Positions 27,902 to 38,631 are shown, counted from the stretch's first letter. The stretch is DNA of 64,000 bases from Metasolibacillus fluoroglycofenilyticus (GCF_003049645.1 NZ_PYWK01000001.1:2077487-2141486), one strand, 5' to 3'. Numbers and translations: made by a program. Notes: generated from the letters alone by a model not told the origin.

Positions 27902-28608
27902 TTTCTCGGCTCCTCAAATTTATAGCCTAATCCACGTATCGTTTTAATAAATATTGGCTTACGACTATTTTCTTCAATTTTATCGCGTAAATGGCTAATA
28001 TGGACGTCCACAATACGCGTATCACCAGCAAAATCATAATTCCATACAGAGCTAAGTAGCTGATCGCGCGTTAGTACACGGTTTTTATTTTCTAATAAAT
28101 AAACAAGTAGCTCGAATTCCTTCGGTGTAAATTCAAGTGCCTCATCATTTAAAAAAGCTTCAAAGCGCTCTGGAAAGACCTTTAAACTACCATATTCATA
28201 TGTTGTCTCCCCTGTTTTTATTTCCTCAGCTGACGCTGCAGGGGTGAAACGACGAAGTACCGCCTTAACACGTGCAATAACTTCACGCGGGCTAAAGGGT
28301 TTTGTCATATAGTCATCTGCACCAAGCTCTAAGCCTAAAACTTTATCAAACTCATCATCGCGTGCAGTTAACATAATAATTGGAATATTCATTCTTAAAC
28401 TGCGCAATTCCTTGCACACTTCCATTCCATCCATTGTCGGTAGCATTAAATCGAGCAGCAGTAAATCTGGCGTTTTTTCAACAGCTAAATCAAGACCTTT
28501 TTTTCCGTCATGTGCAAGTAACACATTGAAACCCGCCTGCTCTAAATTATATTGTAATAGTGTCGCAATCGATAATTCATCTTCTACGACTAAAATTGTT
28601 TTTGTCAT
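27898..28608 (-). CDS. phoP: Phosphate-regulon response regulator PhoP
   Basis: OmpR-type regulator of 236 residues. Receiver domain with acidic pocket VVEDE, phospho-acceptor Asp in LLLDLMLP and Lys in MTKPFSP; winged-helix DNA-binding domain with EFELLVYLLENKNRVLTRDQLL and RGLGYKFE. The ATG at 28608 has GGAGG at 8 bases; the opening at 28626 is a spurious extension. It is coupled with phoR and lies 45 bases after the MaoC-like gene. Confidence 0.95.
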   Translation of the reverse strand: MTKTILVVEDELSIATLLQYNLEQAGFNVLLAHDGKKGLDLAVEKTPDLLLLDLMLPTMDGMEVCKELRSLRMNIPIIMLTARDDEFDKVLGLELGADDYMTKPFSPREVIARVKAVLRRFTPAASAEEIKTGETTYEYGSLKVFPERFEAFLNDEALEFTPKEFELLVYLLENKNRVLTRDQLLSSVWNYDFAGDTRIVDVHISHLRDKIEENSRKPIFIKTIRGLGYKFEEPRK

Positions 28609-28653
28609 TTCCTTTGCCTCCATCATCGATTTGAAACCCCCATCTCAAATCTA

Positions 28654-29091
28654 TTATATGCGAGGAGGAGATACTTTAAGCTTCCCTTCCAGCAAAAGCG
28701 CTTTTTCAATATTTGTTGCTTTGACAGCAATTAACACCTCATTATTTTCTTCATCAATATGCTCGATTTCCAAAACAAAGTCAACCGTTTCATAATGATA
28801 GGCAGGTGCTAAAAACTTTAACGTTTGCTCTAAAATATATGAGCCCGGACCTGGCATATGCTTAGAAATAGCGGAAGCGATAATACCATTTAACATAATT
28901 TGTGGAACAATTGGTTGTTTGAAAGAAGTGTTGGCGGCATAATCATGCTGAATAAATAATGGATTATTATCATTTGTTAAACCTAAGTATATTAATAAAT
29001 CTTTATCATCCATTTTCTCAGTAATATGCAGCTTTTCACCAATTGTTAAAGTCGTTATAAATCTACCTTGCTTTCTATTCTTTTGTAGCAA
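28654..29091 (-). CDS. MaoC/hot-dog dehydratase-like protein, TTG start
   Basis: A 145-residue single hot-dog protein of the MaoC-like (R-hydratase) type: EKMDDKDLLIYLGLTNDNNPLFIQHDYA and QPIVPQIMLNGIIASAISKHMPGPGS carry the hydratase-type Asp/His pattern. The substrate is presumably an enoyl-acyl thioester. The frame is open to 29121, but AAGAAGGAGT lies 9 bases before a TTG at 29091, and no good site precedes the upstream ATG. Position just ahead of phoP suggests readthrough into phoPR. No such gene precedes phoP in B. subtilis. Confidence 0.78.
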   Translation of the reverse strand: MLQKNRKQGRFITTLTIGEKLHITEKMDDKDLLIYLGLTNDNNPLFIQHDYAANTSFKQPIVPQIMLNGIIASAISKHMPGPGSYILEQTLKFLAPAYHYETVDFVLEIEHIDEENNEVLIAVKATNIEKALLLEGKLKVSPPRI

Positions 29092-29416
29092 TTCGAAGCA
29101 ACTCCTTCTTAGTGCAATCAAACGTGTGGATTAACCATTATTAAAAATAAAACTTTTGGAAAAACCCCGATTTTCATTACGAGTAATAAATAGCTTTGCA
29201 ATATAAAATATCCTTAAAAACACGCAAACATATTCAATTTTACATAATCAATAAATATGTAATACGATACTTTTATAGTATCAACTTTTGGCGGAAAGTA
29301 CAATGTTGTGCGATGTTTATACGAAAGAGTAAAAAAGTTTTTTGTTATTTTAATAAAAAATAAAAGAATCGCCTGAAAAGCAGTGCTTTGCATGCTTCTC
29401 AGACGCCACCATTTCC
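29092..29416. other. 325-bp spacer with mdh terminator
   Basis: AT-rich, no gene seen. The hairpin at 29370-29406 (GCGTCTGAGAAGCA against TGCTTTTCAGGCG), followed by T-rich sequence on the minus strand, is the mdh terminator. Any promoter for the MaoC-phoPR run must lie at 29111-29369 but no strong match was found. Confidence 0.6.
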
Positions 29417-30358
29417 TTAATTATTTAAAACATCCATCACCGATTTTACTGCTTGTGCTGAATAATCTAACGCTGATTTTTCTCCTTCTGTTAACTCTAA
29501 CTCAAAGATTTTTTCAACACCATTTGCTCCTAATAATGTCGGTACACCTAAACATAGATTCTCGTAACCATATTCACCTTCCAAATAAGCGATTGATGGT
29601 AGTACGCGTTTTTGATCTTTTAAAATAGCTTCTGCCATTTCCACCATCGCTGCCGCTGGTGCATAATAGGCAGAACCGTTACCAAGCAAGTTGACGATTT
29701 CCGCTCCACCGTTACGTGTACGGTTCACAATTTCCTCTAGACGTTCTGGTGCAATTAATGACTCAATTGGCACACCACCGACAAATGAATAGCGTGTTAA
29801 CGGCACCATTGTATCACCGTGCCCTCCTAAAACTAACGCTGTTACGTCTTTTACAGACATATTCAATTCCTCTGCAATAAATGCTCTGAAACGGGCTGTG
29901 TCCAGTACACCTGATTGTCCAATAACACGATTTTTTGGGAAGCCTGTTGTTTTGTAGACCGTATATGTCATTGCATCAACAGGGTTTGTCAGTACAAGCA
30001 CTGTTGCATTCGGTGAATACTTGGCAATTTGCTCCGATACGGAAACCATTACCTTTTCGTTTGTTTGTACTAAATCATCACGGCTCATACCCGGTTTGCG
30101 CGCTACCCCCGCTGTCACAATGACAATGTCTGAGTCTGCCGTATCTGCATAATCAGCCGTTCCTTTTACATAGGAATCATAGCCTTGAATTGGTGCTGCC
30201 TCCCACATATCTAACGCTTTGCCCTTTGTTGGATTTTCAGCTTGTGGAATATCAAGCAACACCACATCTCCAAGCTCTTTTTGTGCTGCTAGAAAAGCCG
30301 CTGTTGCTCCAGTGAAACCTCCGCCGATTACAGTTATTTTTTTACGTTTTAATGTCAT
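29417..30358 (-). CDS. mdh: Malate dehydrogenase
   Basis: NAD-dependent malate dehydrogenase (LDH-like type) of the TCA cycle. It is 313 residues. The coenzyme motif [14 protein letters not shown] begins near residue 8, catalytic region [16 protein letters not shown], and the active-site His in [12 protein letters not shown]. The frame is open to 30580, but ATG 30358 has AGGAGT upstream and gives the family length (B. subtilis 312). In B. subtilis it is cotranscribed with citZ-icd; here 627 bases separate it from icd. Confidence 0.96.
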   Translation of the reverse strand: MTLKRKKITVIGGGFTGATAAFLAAQKELGDVVLLDIPQAENPTKGKALDMWEAAPIQGYDSYVKGTADYADTADSDIVIVTAGVARKPGMSRDDLVQTNEKVMVSVSEQIAKYSPNATVLVLTNPVDAMTYTVYKTTGFPKNRVIGQSGVLDTARFRAFIAEELNMSVKDVTALVLGGHGDTMVPLTRYSFVGGVPIESLIAPERLEEIVNRTRNGGAEIVNLLGNGSAYYAPAAAMVEMAEAILKDQKRVLPSIAYLEGEYGYENLCLGVPTLLGANGVEKIFELELTEGEKSALDYSAQAVKSVMDVLNN

Positions 30359-30985
30359 CACTAATCCACTCCTATTAATGAAATGTTTTCCCTCTTTCAT
30401 ATTAACAAAAAATTGGTGTTTATATAAGTTAAACAAGTGGCAAAATTCGCAAAACAGGGCTGTCCAAAAAGCCGTGCGTAGCCGGCATTTTGAACAGTAG
30501 CGATGATGTTTGACAAAATGTTGATTCCTATAAACAGAGAATGCATCTTTTAAATATGAGATGAGCATTGCCTTTAGCAATGTTTACCCTCAGTAAAAGT
30601 CGAGCGATAAAAAACTTTATTTCAACGCTACGCCAATACAAAATCGACTTTTCGCCACCCAAAAAGCGGAAATCTTGGGCAAATTCTTATTACACTCCCC
30701 CTACAAAGGTCACGATTCGCTCGCTAAACACCTCATTTCGCTCATTAACCATTGTAATTCGCTCATAAAAATCAAAAAATCACCCGAAAGCTAGCCACCG
30801 CAAGGCTATCGGAACTCCAAACTCCCCCATAGCTTCTCTTTCACTCACGAGAAACACCGCTAAACAAATGTTTACCACCCTTTCAAAGAAAAGCACCTCT
30901 ATTCACACCAGCAAACATTTTATAAAAACAACAACAAAAGCGTTCCAAACACCGGCTACCGCACGGTGTTTGGAACGCAAAACTC
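30359..30985. other. 627-bp mdh-icd spacer with several hairpins
   Basis: No supported gene. Contents: an imperfect GTCC-type hairpin at 30461-30494; AAAAGTCGA/TCGACTTTT arms at 30595-30603 and 30644-30652; three TTCGCTC units exactly 21 bases apart (30716, 30737, 30758); a CCGA..TAGCC/GGCTA..TCGG hairpin near 30784-30812; and the icd terminator at 30940-30978, a perfect 15-bp stem GCGTTCCAAACACCG. A short plus-strand frame inside (30568-30768) lacks a ribosome site and is not called. Confidence 0.6.
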
Positions 30986-32251
30986 TTAAAGATTTTTGAT
31001 TAATTCGTTAGCGAACTCAGAACATTTTACTTCTGTTGCACCATCCATTAAACGTGCAAAATCGTAAGTTACAACTTTAGATGAAATTGTTTTTTCTACA
31101 GATTTCGTTACTAAATCTGCAGCCTCTTGCCAACCTAAGTGCTCAAGCATTAATACGCCAGAAAGTAATACTGAAGAAGGGTTTACTTTATCTTGACCAG
31201 CATATTTTGGTGCTGTACCGTGAGTAGCCTCGAAGATTGCATGACCAGTTACGTAGTTAATGTTTGCACCTGGAGCAATTCCAATACCACCAACTTGTGC
31301 AGCTAATGCATCAGAAATGTAGTCACCGTTTAAGTTCATAGTAGCTACTACGTCAAACTCAGTTGGACGAGTTAAAATTTGTTGTAAGAAGATATCAGCA
31401 ATAGAATCTTTTACGATGATTTTGCCTTCAGCAACAGCTTTTGCTTGTGCTTCATTCGCAGCGGCTTCGCCTTGCTCAGCTTTGATTGCATCGTATTGGT
31501 TCCATGTGAATACTTTATCAGCAAATTCTGTTTCTGCTAATTCATAACCCCAGTTTTTGAAACCACCTTCAGTGAATTTCATGATGTTACCTTTGTGTAC
31601 TAATGTAACAGTTGGTTTGTTATGTTTAATTGCATACTCAATTGCAGCACGAACTAAACGCGCTGTACCTTCTTGAGAAACAGGCTTAATACCTAAACCA
31701 GAAGTTTCTGGGAAGCGAATTTTGTTCACACCTAATTCAGTTTGTAGGAAGTTTAATAATTTCTTTTGCTCGTCTGAACCAGCTTGGTATTCAATACCAG
31801 CGTAAATATCTTCCGTATTCTCACGGAAAATAACCATATCTACGTCTTCTGGACGCTTAACTGGAGAAGGCACACCATCAAAGTGACGTACTGGACGTAG
31901 ACAAACGTATAAATCTAATTCTTGACGTAATGCTACGTTTAAAGAGCGAATACCGCCACCAATCGGTGTTGTTAAAGGTCCTTTAATTGCGATTAAGTAT
32001 TCGTTAATTTTATCTAAAGTTTCTTTCGGTAACCATTCACCTGTTTGATTGAATGCTTTTTCACCCGCAAGAACTTCTAACCATTCAATTTTCTTTTCGC
32101 CATTGTATGCTTTTTCTACAGCTGCATCGATTACACGAGAAGCCGCTGCCCAAATATCTGGACCGATACCGTCACCCTCGATGAAAGGAATTACTGGGTT
32201 GTTTGGTACGTTTAACACACCATTTTCTACTACAATTTTACCGTTAGTCAT
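30986..32251 (-). CDS. icd: Isocitrate dehydrogenase (NADP+)
   Basis: TCA cycle enzyme of 421 residues, making 2-oxoglutarate. Motifs: [12 protein letters not shown], the phosphorylatable-Ser region [26 protein letters not shown], and [17 protein letters not shown] with metal-binding aspartates. The NADP-type tail [23 protein letters not shown] is present. ATG has AGGAGG at 10 bases. An upstream 9-bp hairpin (32279-32307) lies in the leader. Confidence 0.97.
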   Translation of the reverse strand: MTNGKIVVENGVLNVPNNPVIPFIEGDGIGPDIWAAASRVIDAAVEKAYNGEKKIEWLEVLAGEKAFNQTGEWLPKETLDKINEYLIAIKGPLTTPIGGGIRSLNVALRQELDLYVCLRPVRHFDGVPSPVKRPEDVDMVIFRENTEDIYAGIEYQAGSDEQKKLLNFLQTELGVNKIRFPETSGLGIKPVSQEGTARLVRAAIEYAIKHNKPTVTLVHKGNIMKFTEGGFKNWGYELAETEFADKVFTWNQYDAIKAEQGEAAANEAQAKAVAEGKIIVKDSIADIFLQQILTRPTEFDVVATMNLNGDYISDALAAQVGGIGIAPGANINYVTGHAIFEATHGTAPKYAGQDKVNPSSVLLSGVLMLEHLGWQEAADLVTKSVEKTISSKVVTYDFARLMDGATEVKCSEFANELIKNL

Positions 32252-32278
32252 GAATATTTGCCTCCTATATTCGAAAAT

Positions 32279-32307
32279 CTAGGACTGTGCATTTGCCCCA
32301 GTCCTAG
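32279..32307. terminator. Perfect hairpin between citZ and icd
   Basis: CTAGGACTG/CAGTCCTAG with an 11-base loop, followed on the minus strand by ATTTTC, ends 28 bases before the icd ATG. It could be the citZ terminator or an attenuator for readthrough into icd. Confidence 0.5.
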
Positions 32308-32410
32308 ATAAGTTTAGCATATTTTTTCAAAGCGTGCATTGGCAGTCGTAAAACTGCTATAACTAGCAACTTGTCCGAGTACTAAACACACATTTTTAAC
32401 ATACTTATGA

Positions 32411-32500
32411 AATAACCAATTACACTTTGACGTAATTGCGTCCAGATTTTCTTGAGCTTGCTCAAAACTTTCCCTTAAAAATCTATGACATCTATTGAAA
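32411..32500 (+). repeat. Intergenic repeat family 1, copy D (left part)
   Basis: Closely matches copy A: AATTACACTTTGACGTAATTGCGTCCAGATTTTCTTGAGCTTG then AAATCTATGACATC, written here in two pieces of the same block. It ends just before the citZ stop (32505). The right half is missing. Confidence 0.65.
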
Positions 32501-32504
32501 GAAA

Positions 32505-33620
32505 TTAACGTTCTTCAATTGGAACGTATTTTTGCATGCCTGGTCCTACATATTCTGCGCGTGGACGAATTAAACGGTTGTTTGCATATTGCTCTAAAAT
32601 ATGTGCAACCCAACCAGAAGTACGTGATACCGCAAAGATTGGTGTGAATAAGTCATGCTCAATACCTAATGAATCGTATACAGACGCAGAGAAGAAGTCA
32701 ACGTTTGCTGGTAATTTCTTTTGCTCTACAATCATATCGTGAATTTTAACAGACATATCATATAATTCTGGTTTACCAGTTAATTTTGTTAACTTTTCAG
32801 ACATTACACGTAAATGTGGTGCACGTGGGTCCCCTTTGCGGTATACGCGGTGACCAAAGCCCATGATTTTTTCTTTATTATCTAATTTATTTTGTACCCA
32901 TGGCTCAACATTATCAATTGAACCGATTTCAGATAACATTTTCATTACTTGCTCGTTTGCTCCACCATGTAAAGGGCCTTTTAATGCGCCAATTGCAGCA
33001 GTTACACCTGAATATACGTCAGAAAGTGTTGCTACACATACACGCGCTGTGAATGTAGATGCGTTTAATTCGTGGTCAGCATGTAATACTAACGCTTTGT
33101 CGAATGCCTCTACTTCGATTTCTGCTGGCTCTTCACCTTTTAACATGTATAAGAAGTTAGCTGCATAGCTAAGACCAGCTTTTGGAGCAACTGGCTCTAA
33201 GCCTTTACGAATACGAGAGAATGCTGTTACTACAGTTGCAATTTTCGCCTGTAAACGGATTGCTTTGCGGTAGTTTGCTTCCGGATCCATTACATCTGCT
33301 TCCTCATCAAACACACCTAAAAGTGATACAGCCGTGCGCAATGCCGCCATTGGATGAACTGTGTTTAATGGGTATGTTTTAAACTGATCAAGAATAGCTT
33401 GTGGTACAGCCATATTATCTGCTAATTGTTGTTTTAATTCAGCAAGCTCGTCCGCTTTTGGTAAACGAGTATGCCATAATAAATAAACTACTTCTTCAAA
33501 GCTAGCATTGTCTGCTAAATCATCAATATTGTACCCTACATATGTAAGTGTATCATCAATAATTGAACTAATTTTAGACTCTGCTGCTACGATACCTTCT
33601 AAACCACGTGTTGCTGTCAT
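32505..33620 (-). CDS. citZ: Citrate synthase
   Basis: First TCA cycle enzyme, type II short form of 371 residues. Catalytic region HADHELNASTFTARV and LKGPLHGGANEQVM, with GFGHRVYRKGDPRA and the later Asp in VDFFSASVYDSLG. The ATG at 33620 has GAGGGAG upstream; the opening at 33638 is too early. A well-formed promoter with a cre-like site lies upstream (33695-33743). Confidence 0.96.
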   Translation of the reverse strand: MTATRGLEGIVAAESKISSIIDDTLTYVGYNIDDLADNASFEEVVYLLWHTRLPKADELAELKQQLADNMAVPQAILDQFKTYPLNTVHPMAALRTAVSLLGVFDEEADVMDPEANYRKAIRLQAKIATVVTAFSRIRKGLEPVAPKAGLSYAANFLYMLKGEEPAEIEVEAFDKALVLHADHELNASTFTARVCVATLSDVYSGVTAAIGALKGPLHGGANEQVMKMLSEIGSIDNVEPWVQNKLDNKEKIMGFGHRVYRKGDPRAPHLRVMSEKLTKLTGKPELYDMSVKIHDMIVEQKKLPANVDFFSASVYDSLGIEHDLFTPIFAVSRTSGWVAHILEQYANNRLIRPRAEYVGPGMQKYVPIEER

Positions 33621-33694
33621 AAATAATCGCTCCCTCATTTTTTGTTGACTGTGTTAGTGCTTCTATACACTAACTTTCATTAATGAACCTATAA

Positions 33695-33743
33695 GTAAAT
33701 CGCTTACATGATTCATTATAATCAATTTTGACGGCTTTGTGAA
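33695..33743 (-). promoter_or_regulatory. citZ promoter with cre-like operator
   Basis: TTCACA (33743-33738) and TATAAT (33720-33715) are 17 bases apart. Directly downstream lies TGTAAGCGATTTAC (33708-33695), whose left half fits the CcpA consensus and which forms the dyad GTAA-GCGAT-TTAC over the expected start point. Catabolite repression by CcpA (or a CcpC-like regulator) is inferred. The remaining citZ-ytvI spacer (33744-34007) is AT-rich with no gene. Confidence 0.6.
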
Positions 33744-34007
33744 TGGAAAGTAACTATTTTAAGAAAAAAAGGTATTAGGAATGAAAAATAATCATTAAAG
33801 GAGAAAAAAATTACACCAATTATATTTCAATAAATTCTAGGCTAATTATTTTAAATATACTAGTGATATAGTGGAAGTCAGAATTTTCTATTTAATTAAG
33901 ATGACATGGGTGTTGATAATTAAAAATACACAAATATGCCTAATATTTGTTCAATCAACGGTCTTGTTAAAATAATTTTTGATAAAATTATATTAAGAGG
34001 TGGAATA

Positions 34008-34976
34008 GTGCACAATGCTCATTTGAAGTTTTTAACAGTTGAAAGCATAATAAAATATCTCATTATTGCTAGTTATTTATTACTGTCATTTCTTCTATTA
34101 CCAATTTCTCTTGCCCTGCTCTGCGCTTACTTGCTGTATCCAGTTGTCCAACTTTTTTATAAGAAATTTCACCTTCCGATTATCATTAGTATCACTTTAA
34201 CGACAGTCTTATGTTTAGTCATTGTTTATCAAGTATCTGCTATTCTATTCCAAAGCTTATTAACACTCATTCCTTATTTTAAAATGCATTTAGATGCTTT
34301 TTCAGAACAATATGCTGATTTATTATTTTTCCCACTATTGCTTGAAAAATCATTTTCTTTTATTGATTCAATAATGATGACGCTCGTTAGCATTGCTCAG
34401 CATACTTTTGGCTATTTATTTGAATTTTTCATATTTCTTATTGTCTTTTATTTTTCCTTGTTCGAGTCAAGGAAAAATCGCTTATGGTTTTTTATTTATG
34501 TACCGAAAAAATATCGCACTGAGTGGCAGCATTACTTCAAACGCGCTCTTCATATTTTTTCTTATTTTTTATTCGTATCACTCCAACTTTTTATAATGAC
34601 TTTCGTTTTATTAAGTGTTGGATTTTACTTGTTACGCTTTGAAAATCCGATTAGTAAAGCATTATTAATATCCTTTGCTGACGCATTACCGTTTTTCGGC
34701 ATCGGCATTTTTCTTATTCCATTAATCATTTACTTTTTTATTATTGGACAAAAGTGGCTGTCTATTGCACTCATCGCACTCTACCTTTTCATTCAATTAT
34801 CGAGGCAGCTTGTAGAATCCATCGTTTGGGCATCAACATTTCAATTGCGCATGGTGCATTCCTTCGTAATTAGTGCTGCCTCTATTTTATTATTCGGTGT
34901 ATATGGTATTCTGCTCAGTCCGTTTTTCTTGCTAATTGCAGTAAAAATGCGCGAAAAATCTATTTTTGCTCGATAA
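34008..34976 (+). CDS. ytvI: YtvI-like AI-2E family membrane protein
   Basis: A 322-residue polytopic membrane protein of the AI-2E exporter/PerM family, named after the B. subtilis gene at the same locus, where YtvI is linked to sporulation. About eight hydrophobic segments and the family motif FADALPFFGIGIFLIP are present. The GTG at 34008 is chosen because AGAGGTGG lies 5 bases upstream; the frame opens at 33936 without a site. It is one of the few plus-strand genes and its 3' end overlaps convergent fxsA by 17 bases. Confidence 0.8.
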   Translation: MHNAHLKFLTVESIIKYLIIASYLLLSFLLLPISLALLCAYLLYPVVQLFYKKFHLPIIISITLTTVLCLVIVYQVSAILFQSLLTLIPYFKMHLDAFSEQYADLLFFPLLLEKSFSFIDSIMMTLVSIAQHTFGYLFEFFIFLIVFYFSLFESRKNRLWFFIYVPKKYRTEWQHYFKRALHIFSYFLFVSLQLFIMTFVLLSVGFYLLRFENPISKALLISFADALPFFGIGIFLIPLIIYFFIIGQKWLSIALIALYLFIQLSRQLVESIVWASTFQLRMVHSFVISAASILLFGVYGILLSPFFLLIAVKMREKSIFAR

Positions 34977-35349
34977 TAATTTGAGTGCTCTTCATTTTTT
35001 TTCGTACCCAATTAAAAATAAGCGGCTTCATTAAATTTCTCGAAAACGGCATCAGCAATACTAATCCGATAATATCTGTTAAAAAGCCCGGCAATAATAA
35101 TAATACTCCGCTAATAAATAGTGCAAATGCCTCTACCATCGCTACGCCAGGTGGCTTTCCCTGCGCCATGCTCTGTTGAATTGACTGGAAGGAAGCAAGT
35201 CCTTTATTTTTCAAAATGAAAGCACCGATTGCACTTGTTGCGACAACTAATAGCAATGTTACAAAGACGCCAAGTAGCTTACCAACAATAATAAATGTCG
35301 CAATTTCTGCAAAGCTTAGCGCAATCAGCATAAGCAATAATTTTTGCAT
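34960..35349 (-). CDS. fxsA: FxsA family membrane protein
   Basis: A 129-residue protein with three or four membrane helices (about 1-20, 25-47 and 70-100) and a basic tail. FILKNKGLASFQSIQQSMAQG and LLLLPGFLTDIIGLVLLMP are typical of FxsA, named for suppression of phage F exclusion of T7. ATG has AGGAGGTG at 6 bases. It lies between pyk and ytvI, as in B. subtilis ytwI/ytvI. Confidence 0.9.
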   Translation of the reverse strand: MQKLLLMLIALSFAEIATFIIVGKLLGVFVTLLLVVATSAIGAFILKNKGLASFQSIQQSMAQGKPPGVAMVEAFALFISGVLLLLPGFLTDIIGLVLLMPFSRNLMKPLIFNWVRKKMKSTQIIIEQK

Positions 35350-35424
35350 ACGAGCACCTCCTACTTATATATTTAATACGAACTATTAATAAAAAAGTTT
35401 CATCAGTGCTTGCGTAAAAAAGAC

Positions 35425-35473
35425 AAGGGCTGCTAGAAAGTCAGATGACAATCCGACTTCCTAAACAGCCCTT
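35425..35473 (-). terminator. pyk terminator
   Basis: Long hairpin AGGGCTG..AAGTC..GAT/ATC..GACTT..CAGCCCT followed by TGTCTTTTTT, 4 bases after the pyk stop. Confidence 0.85.
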
Positions 35474-35476
35474 TTT

Positions 35477-37237
35477 TTATAAAACGCTTGCGTGTCCTTT
35501 ATAAATAACACCCGTTTCAGCGTCCATCGTAATTTCTTGCCCTTGGCGAATCAATTCAAGTGCATCTTTTACGCCTACAATAACAGGAATTCCAAGGCTT
35601 AGACCTACAACTGCCGCATGGCTTGTTAAGCCGCCCTCCTCAGTAATAATACCCGCGCATTTTTCTATAGCAGGCATCATTTCGCGGTCTGTGCCAATTG
35701 TTACTAAAATGGCTCCCTCGGTATCATATGCTAATGCCTCTGCTGCATTACTCGCAACTACTGCTCTTCCTACTACGGATGCTTTACCAACACCTTGACC
35801 ACGTGCAAGTAAGTCACCGATAACATGCACTTTCATTAAATTAGTTGTACCAGCTTCTCCAACAGGTACACCTGCTGTAATAACAACAACATCACCGTGG
35901 TCAACAAAGCCATGCTTTAATGATTCATCAACAGATAGCTCTAAAATTTCGTCTGTTGTTTTTACACGTTGACATAAAATTGGGTTTACACCCCATACCA
36001 ATGTTAAAAGCTGTGCAGAATTTTTAGAGCCAGTCACCGCTACAATTGGTACACCTGGGCGGTATTTAGCAATCATTTTTGCAGTATTTCCACTTTCTGT
36101 TGGTGCTAACACTGCCTTTACGCCTAAATTAATTGACGTATAAGCTACCGCTTGCGAAATTGCCTCTGTCATATTTGCTTCTTTTTCACGACTGCGCATC
36201 GCAACAATTGAGCGATAATCTAATGATTGCTCTGTTCGCTCTGCAATTTTATTCATCGTTTGTACAGATTCCAATGGGTAAAGCCCCGCTGCTGTTTCAC
36301 CAGAAAGCATGATAGCGTCTGTACCATCGATGATGGCATTAGCCACATCACTTGCCTCAGCACGCGTTGGACGTGGATTACGCTGCATAGAATCTAACAT
36401 TTGTGTTGCCGTAATAACAGGCTTTGCTGCTTGATTACATTTTAAAATGAGCGATTTTTGTACTAACGGCACTTCCTCAGCAGGGATTTCAACACCTAAA
36501 TCCCCACGTGCAACCATTAAACCGTCCGACACTTGGATAATTTCATCGATATTATCCACGCCCTCTTGGTTTTCAATTTTAGGGATAATTTGAATATGCC
36601 CGCCGTTATTTTGCTCTAGTAGCTCGCGAATTTCCAACACATCACTTGCTGTACGTACAAAGGACGCTGCAATAAAATCGATGCCTTGCTCAATACCGAA
36701 TAAAATATCTTGTGCATCCTTTTCTGTAATACCTGGTAGCTTAATCGATACGCCCGGAACGTTAACACCTTTTTTATTTTTTAATACCCCTGCGTTTTCC
36801 ACAATCGTATGGATTAAACCTTTTTCAGTATCTTTAGCTAATACACGTAGCTCAATCAAACCATCATCTAATAAAATAATATCATTTTGGTTTACATCAT
36901 CGATTAATTCTGCATATGTAACAGAAAAGCTAGTTGCTGTTCCAACAACCTCTGTCATTGAAATATCGATTACTTGACCTGTCACTAAATGTAGCTCACC
37001 ATTTTCCATCGTATGTGTACGAATTTCTGGTCCTTTTGTATCTAATAAAATTCCGATAGGCTTCCCTACATTTTCAGCCGCATCACGAATTGCCGCAATA
37101 CGCACAGCATGTTCTTCATGCGTGCCATGTGAAAAGTTCAAGCGCGCAACGTTCATACCTGCTTCAATTAACTTTTCTAACATTTCTGGAGATTCACTTG
37201 CCGGTCCAATCGTACATACTATTTTTGTTTTTCTCAT
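35477..37237 (-). CDS. pyk: Pyruvate kinase with C-terminal PEP-utilising domain
   Basis: Last glycolytic step, 586 residues as in Bacillus. TIM-barrel core with [32 protein letters not shown] and the Lys motif; C-terminal regulatory domain to about 470; then the extra PEP-utiliser-like domain with [22 protein letters not shown], normal for Bacilli. ATG follows GGAGAG. It is normally directly behind pfkA, but here a family 1 repeat sits between them. Confidence 0.97.
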   Translation of the reverse strand: MRKTKIVCTIGPASESPEMLEKLIEAGMNVARLNFSHGTHEEHAVRIAAIRDAAENVGKPIGILLDTKGPEIRTHTMENGELHLVTGQVIDISMTEVVGTATSFSVTYAELIDDVNQNDIILLDDGLIELRVLAKDTEKGLIHTIVENAGVLKNKKGVNVPGVSIKLPGITEKDAQDILFGIEQGIDFIAASFVRTASDVLEIRELLEQNNGGHIQIIPKIENQEGVDNIDEIIQVSDGLMVARGDLGVEIPAEEVPLVQKSLILKCNQAAKPVITATQMLDSMQRNPRPTRAEASDVANAIIDGTDAIMLSGETAAGLYPLESVQTMNKIAERTEQSLDYRSIVAMRSREKEANMTEAISQAVAYTSINLGVKAVLAPTESGNTAKMIAKYRPGVPIVAVTGSKNSAQLLTLVWGVNPILCQRVKTTDEILELSVDESLKHGFVDHGDVVVITAGVPVGEAGTTNLMKVHVIGDLLARGQGVGKASVVGRAVVASNAAEALAYDTEGAILVTIGTDREMMPAIEKCAGIITEEGGLTSHAAVVGLSLGIPVIVGVKDALELIRQGQEITMDAETGVIYKGHASVL

Positions 37238-37269
37238 AAGTTCACTCTCTCCATTTATTTAATAATCAC

Positions 37270-37505
37270 TTACACCTCGGCGTAAGTGCGTCTAGATTTT
37301 TTCAAGCTTGCCTGAAAACTCCTCTTCTAAATCTATGACATCCGCCGAAGCTTTGACCAACATGATGATGGTCACCCAGTCGTTGCGCGCATGTAGTGGC
37401 GTACTTAGACTGAGTTCCTTCTTATCAGCAAGTATTAGGACACCCGCCGAAATCAGCAAAATACTTACATTCATCTCACCATCTGTAGAGGTGGGGGACT
37501 TGCAA
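37270..37505 (+). repeat. Intergenic repeat family 1, copy A (full length)
   Basis: About 235 bp filling the pfkA-pyk gap. Recognisable blocks in order: TTACACCTCGGCGTAA (37270-37285), CTAGATTTTTTCAAGC, ATGACATCCGCCGAAGC, the dyad GACCAACATGATGATGGTC (37354-37372), GTACTTAGACTGAG (37401), GGACACCCGCCGAAATC (37439), and CTCACCATCTGTAGAGGTG. The same blocks in the same order occur in F (opposite strand) and, less well preserved, in B. No coding frame is conserved. Confidence 0.75.
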
Positions 37506-37510
37506 AGAAA

Positions 37511-38491
<981 letters not shown>

Positions 38492-38577
38492 CTACTACCA
38501 CATTATCATGAATATAGTTCTTATGTAAGCTTTCAACGCCTTTATATATACTATTTTACAAAAAAATAATAATAATA

Positions 38578-38607
38578 GCTGTTCAGAATATATTATTTCT
38601 GAACAGC
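38578..38607 (-). terminator. ilvE terminator
   Basis: 11-bp stem GCTGTTCAGAA/TTCTGAACAGC followed on the minus strand by a TATTATTATTATTTTTT tract. Confidence 0.85.
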
Positions 38608-38631
38608 CTGCGCTTTAAACATCATTTGTCA

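Noticed and set aside
30359..30580. 74-residue N-terminal extension of malate dehydrogenase
   Set aside because: Cys/His-rich and without a ribosome site; the ATG at 30358 starts the canonical Rossmann domain. It only looks like a zinc-binding domain by chance.
30716..30764. Three TTCGCTC units at 21-base spacing as a CRISPR
   Set aside because: Repeats are only 7 bases and there are no cas genes; no CRISPR array is present in the window.
30568..30768. 66-codon plus-strand frame in the mdh-icd spacer
   Set aside because: No ribosome site, no recognisable protein features, and hairpins run through it.
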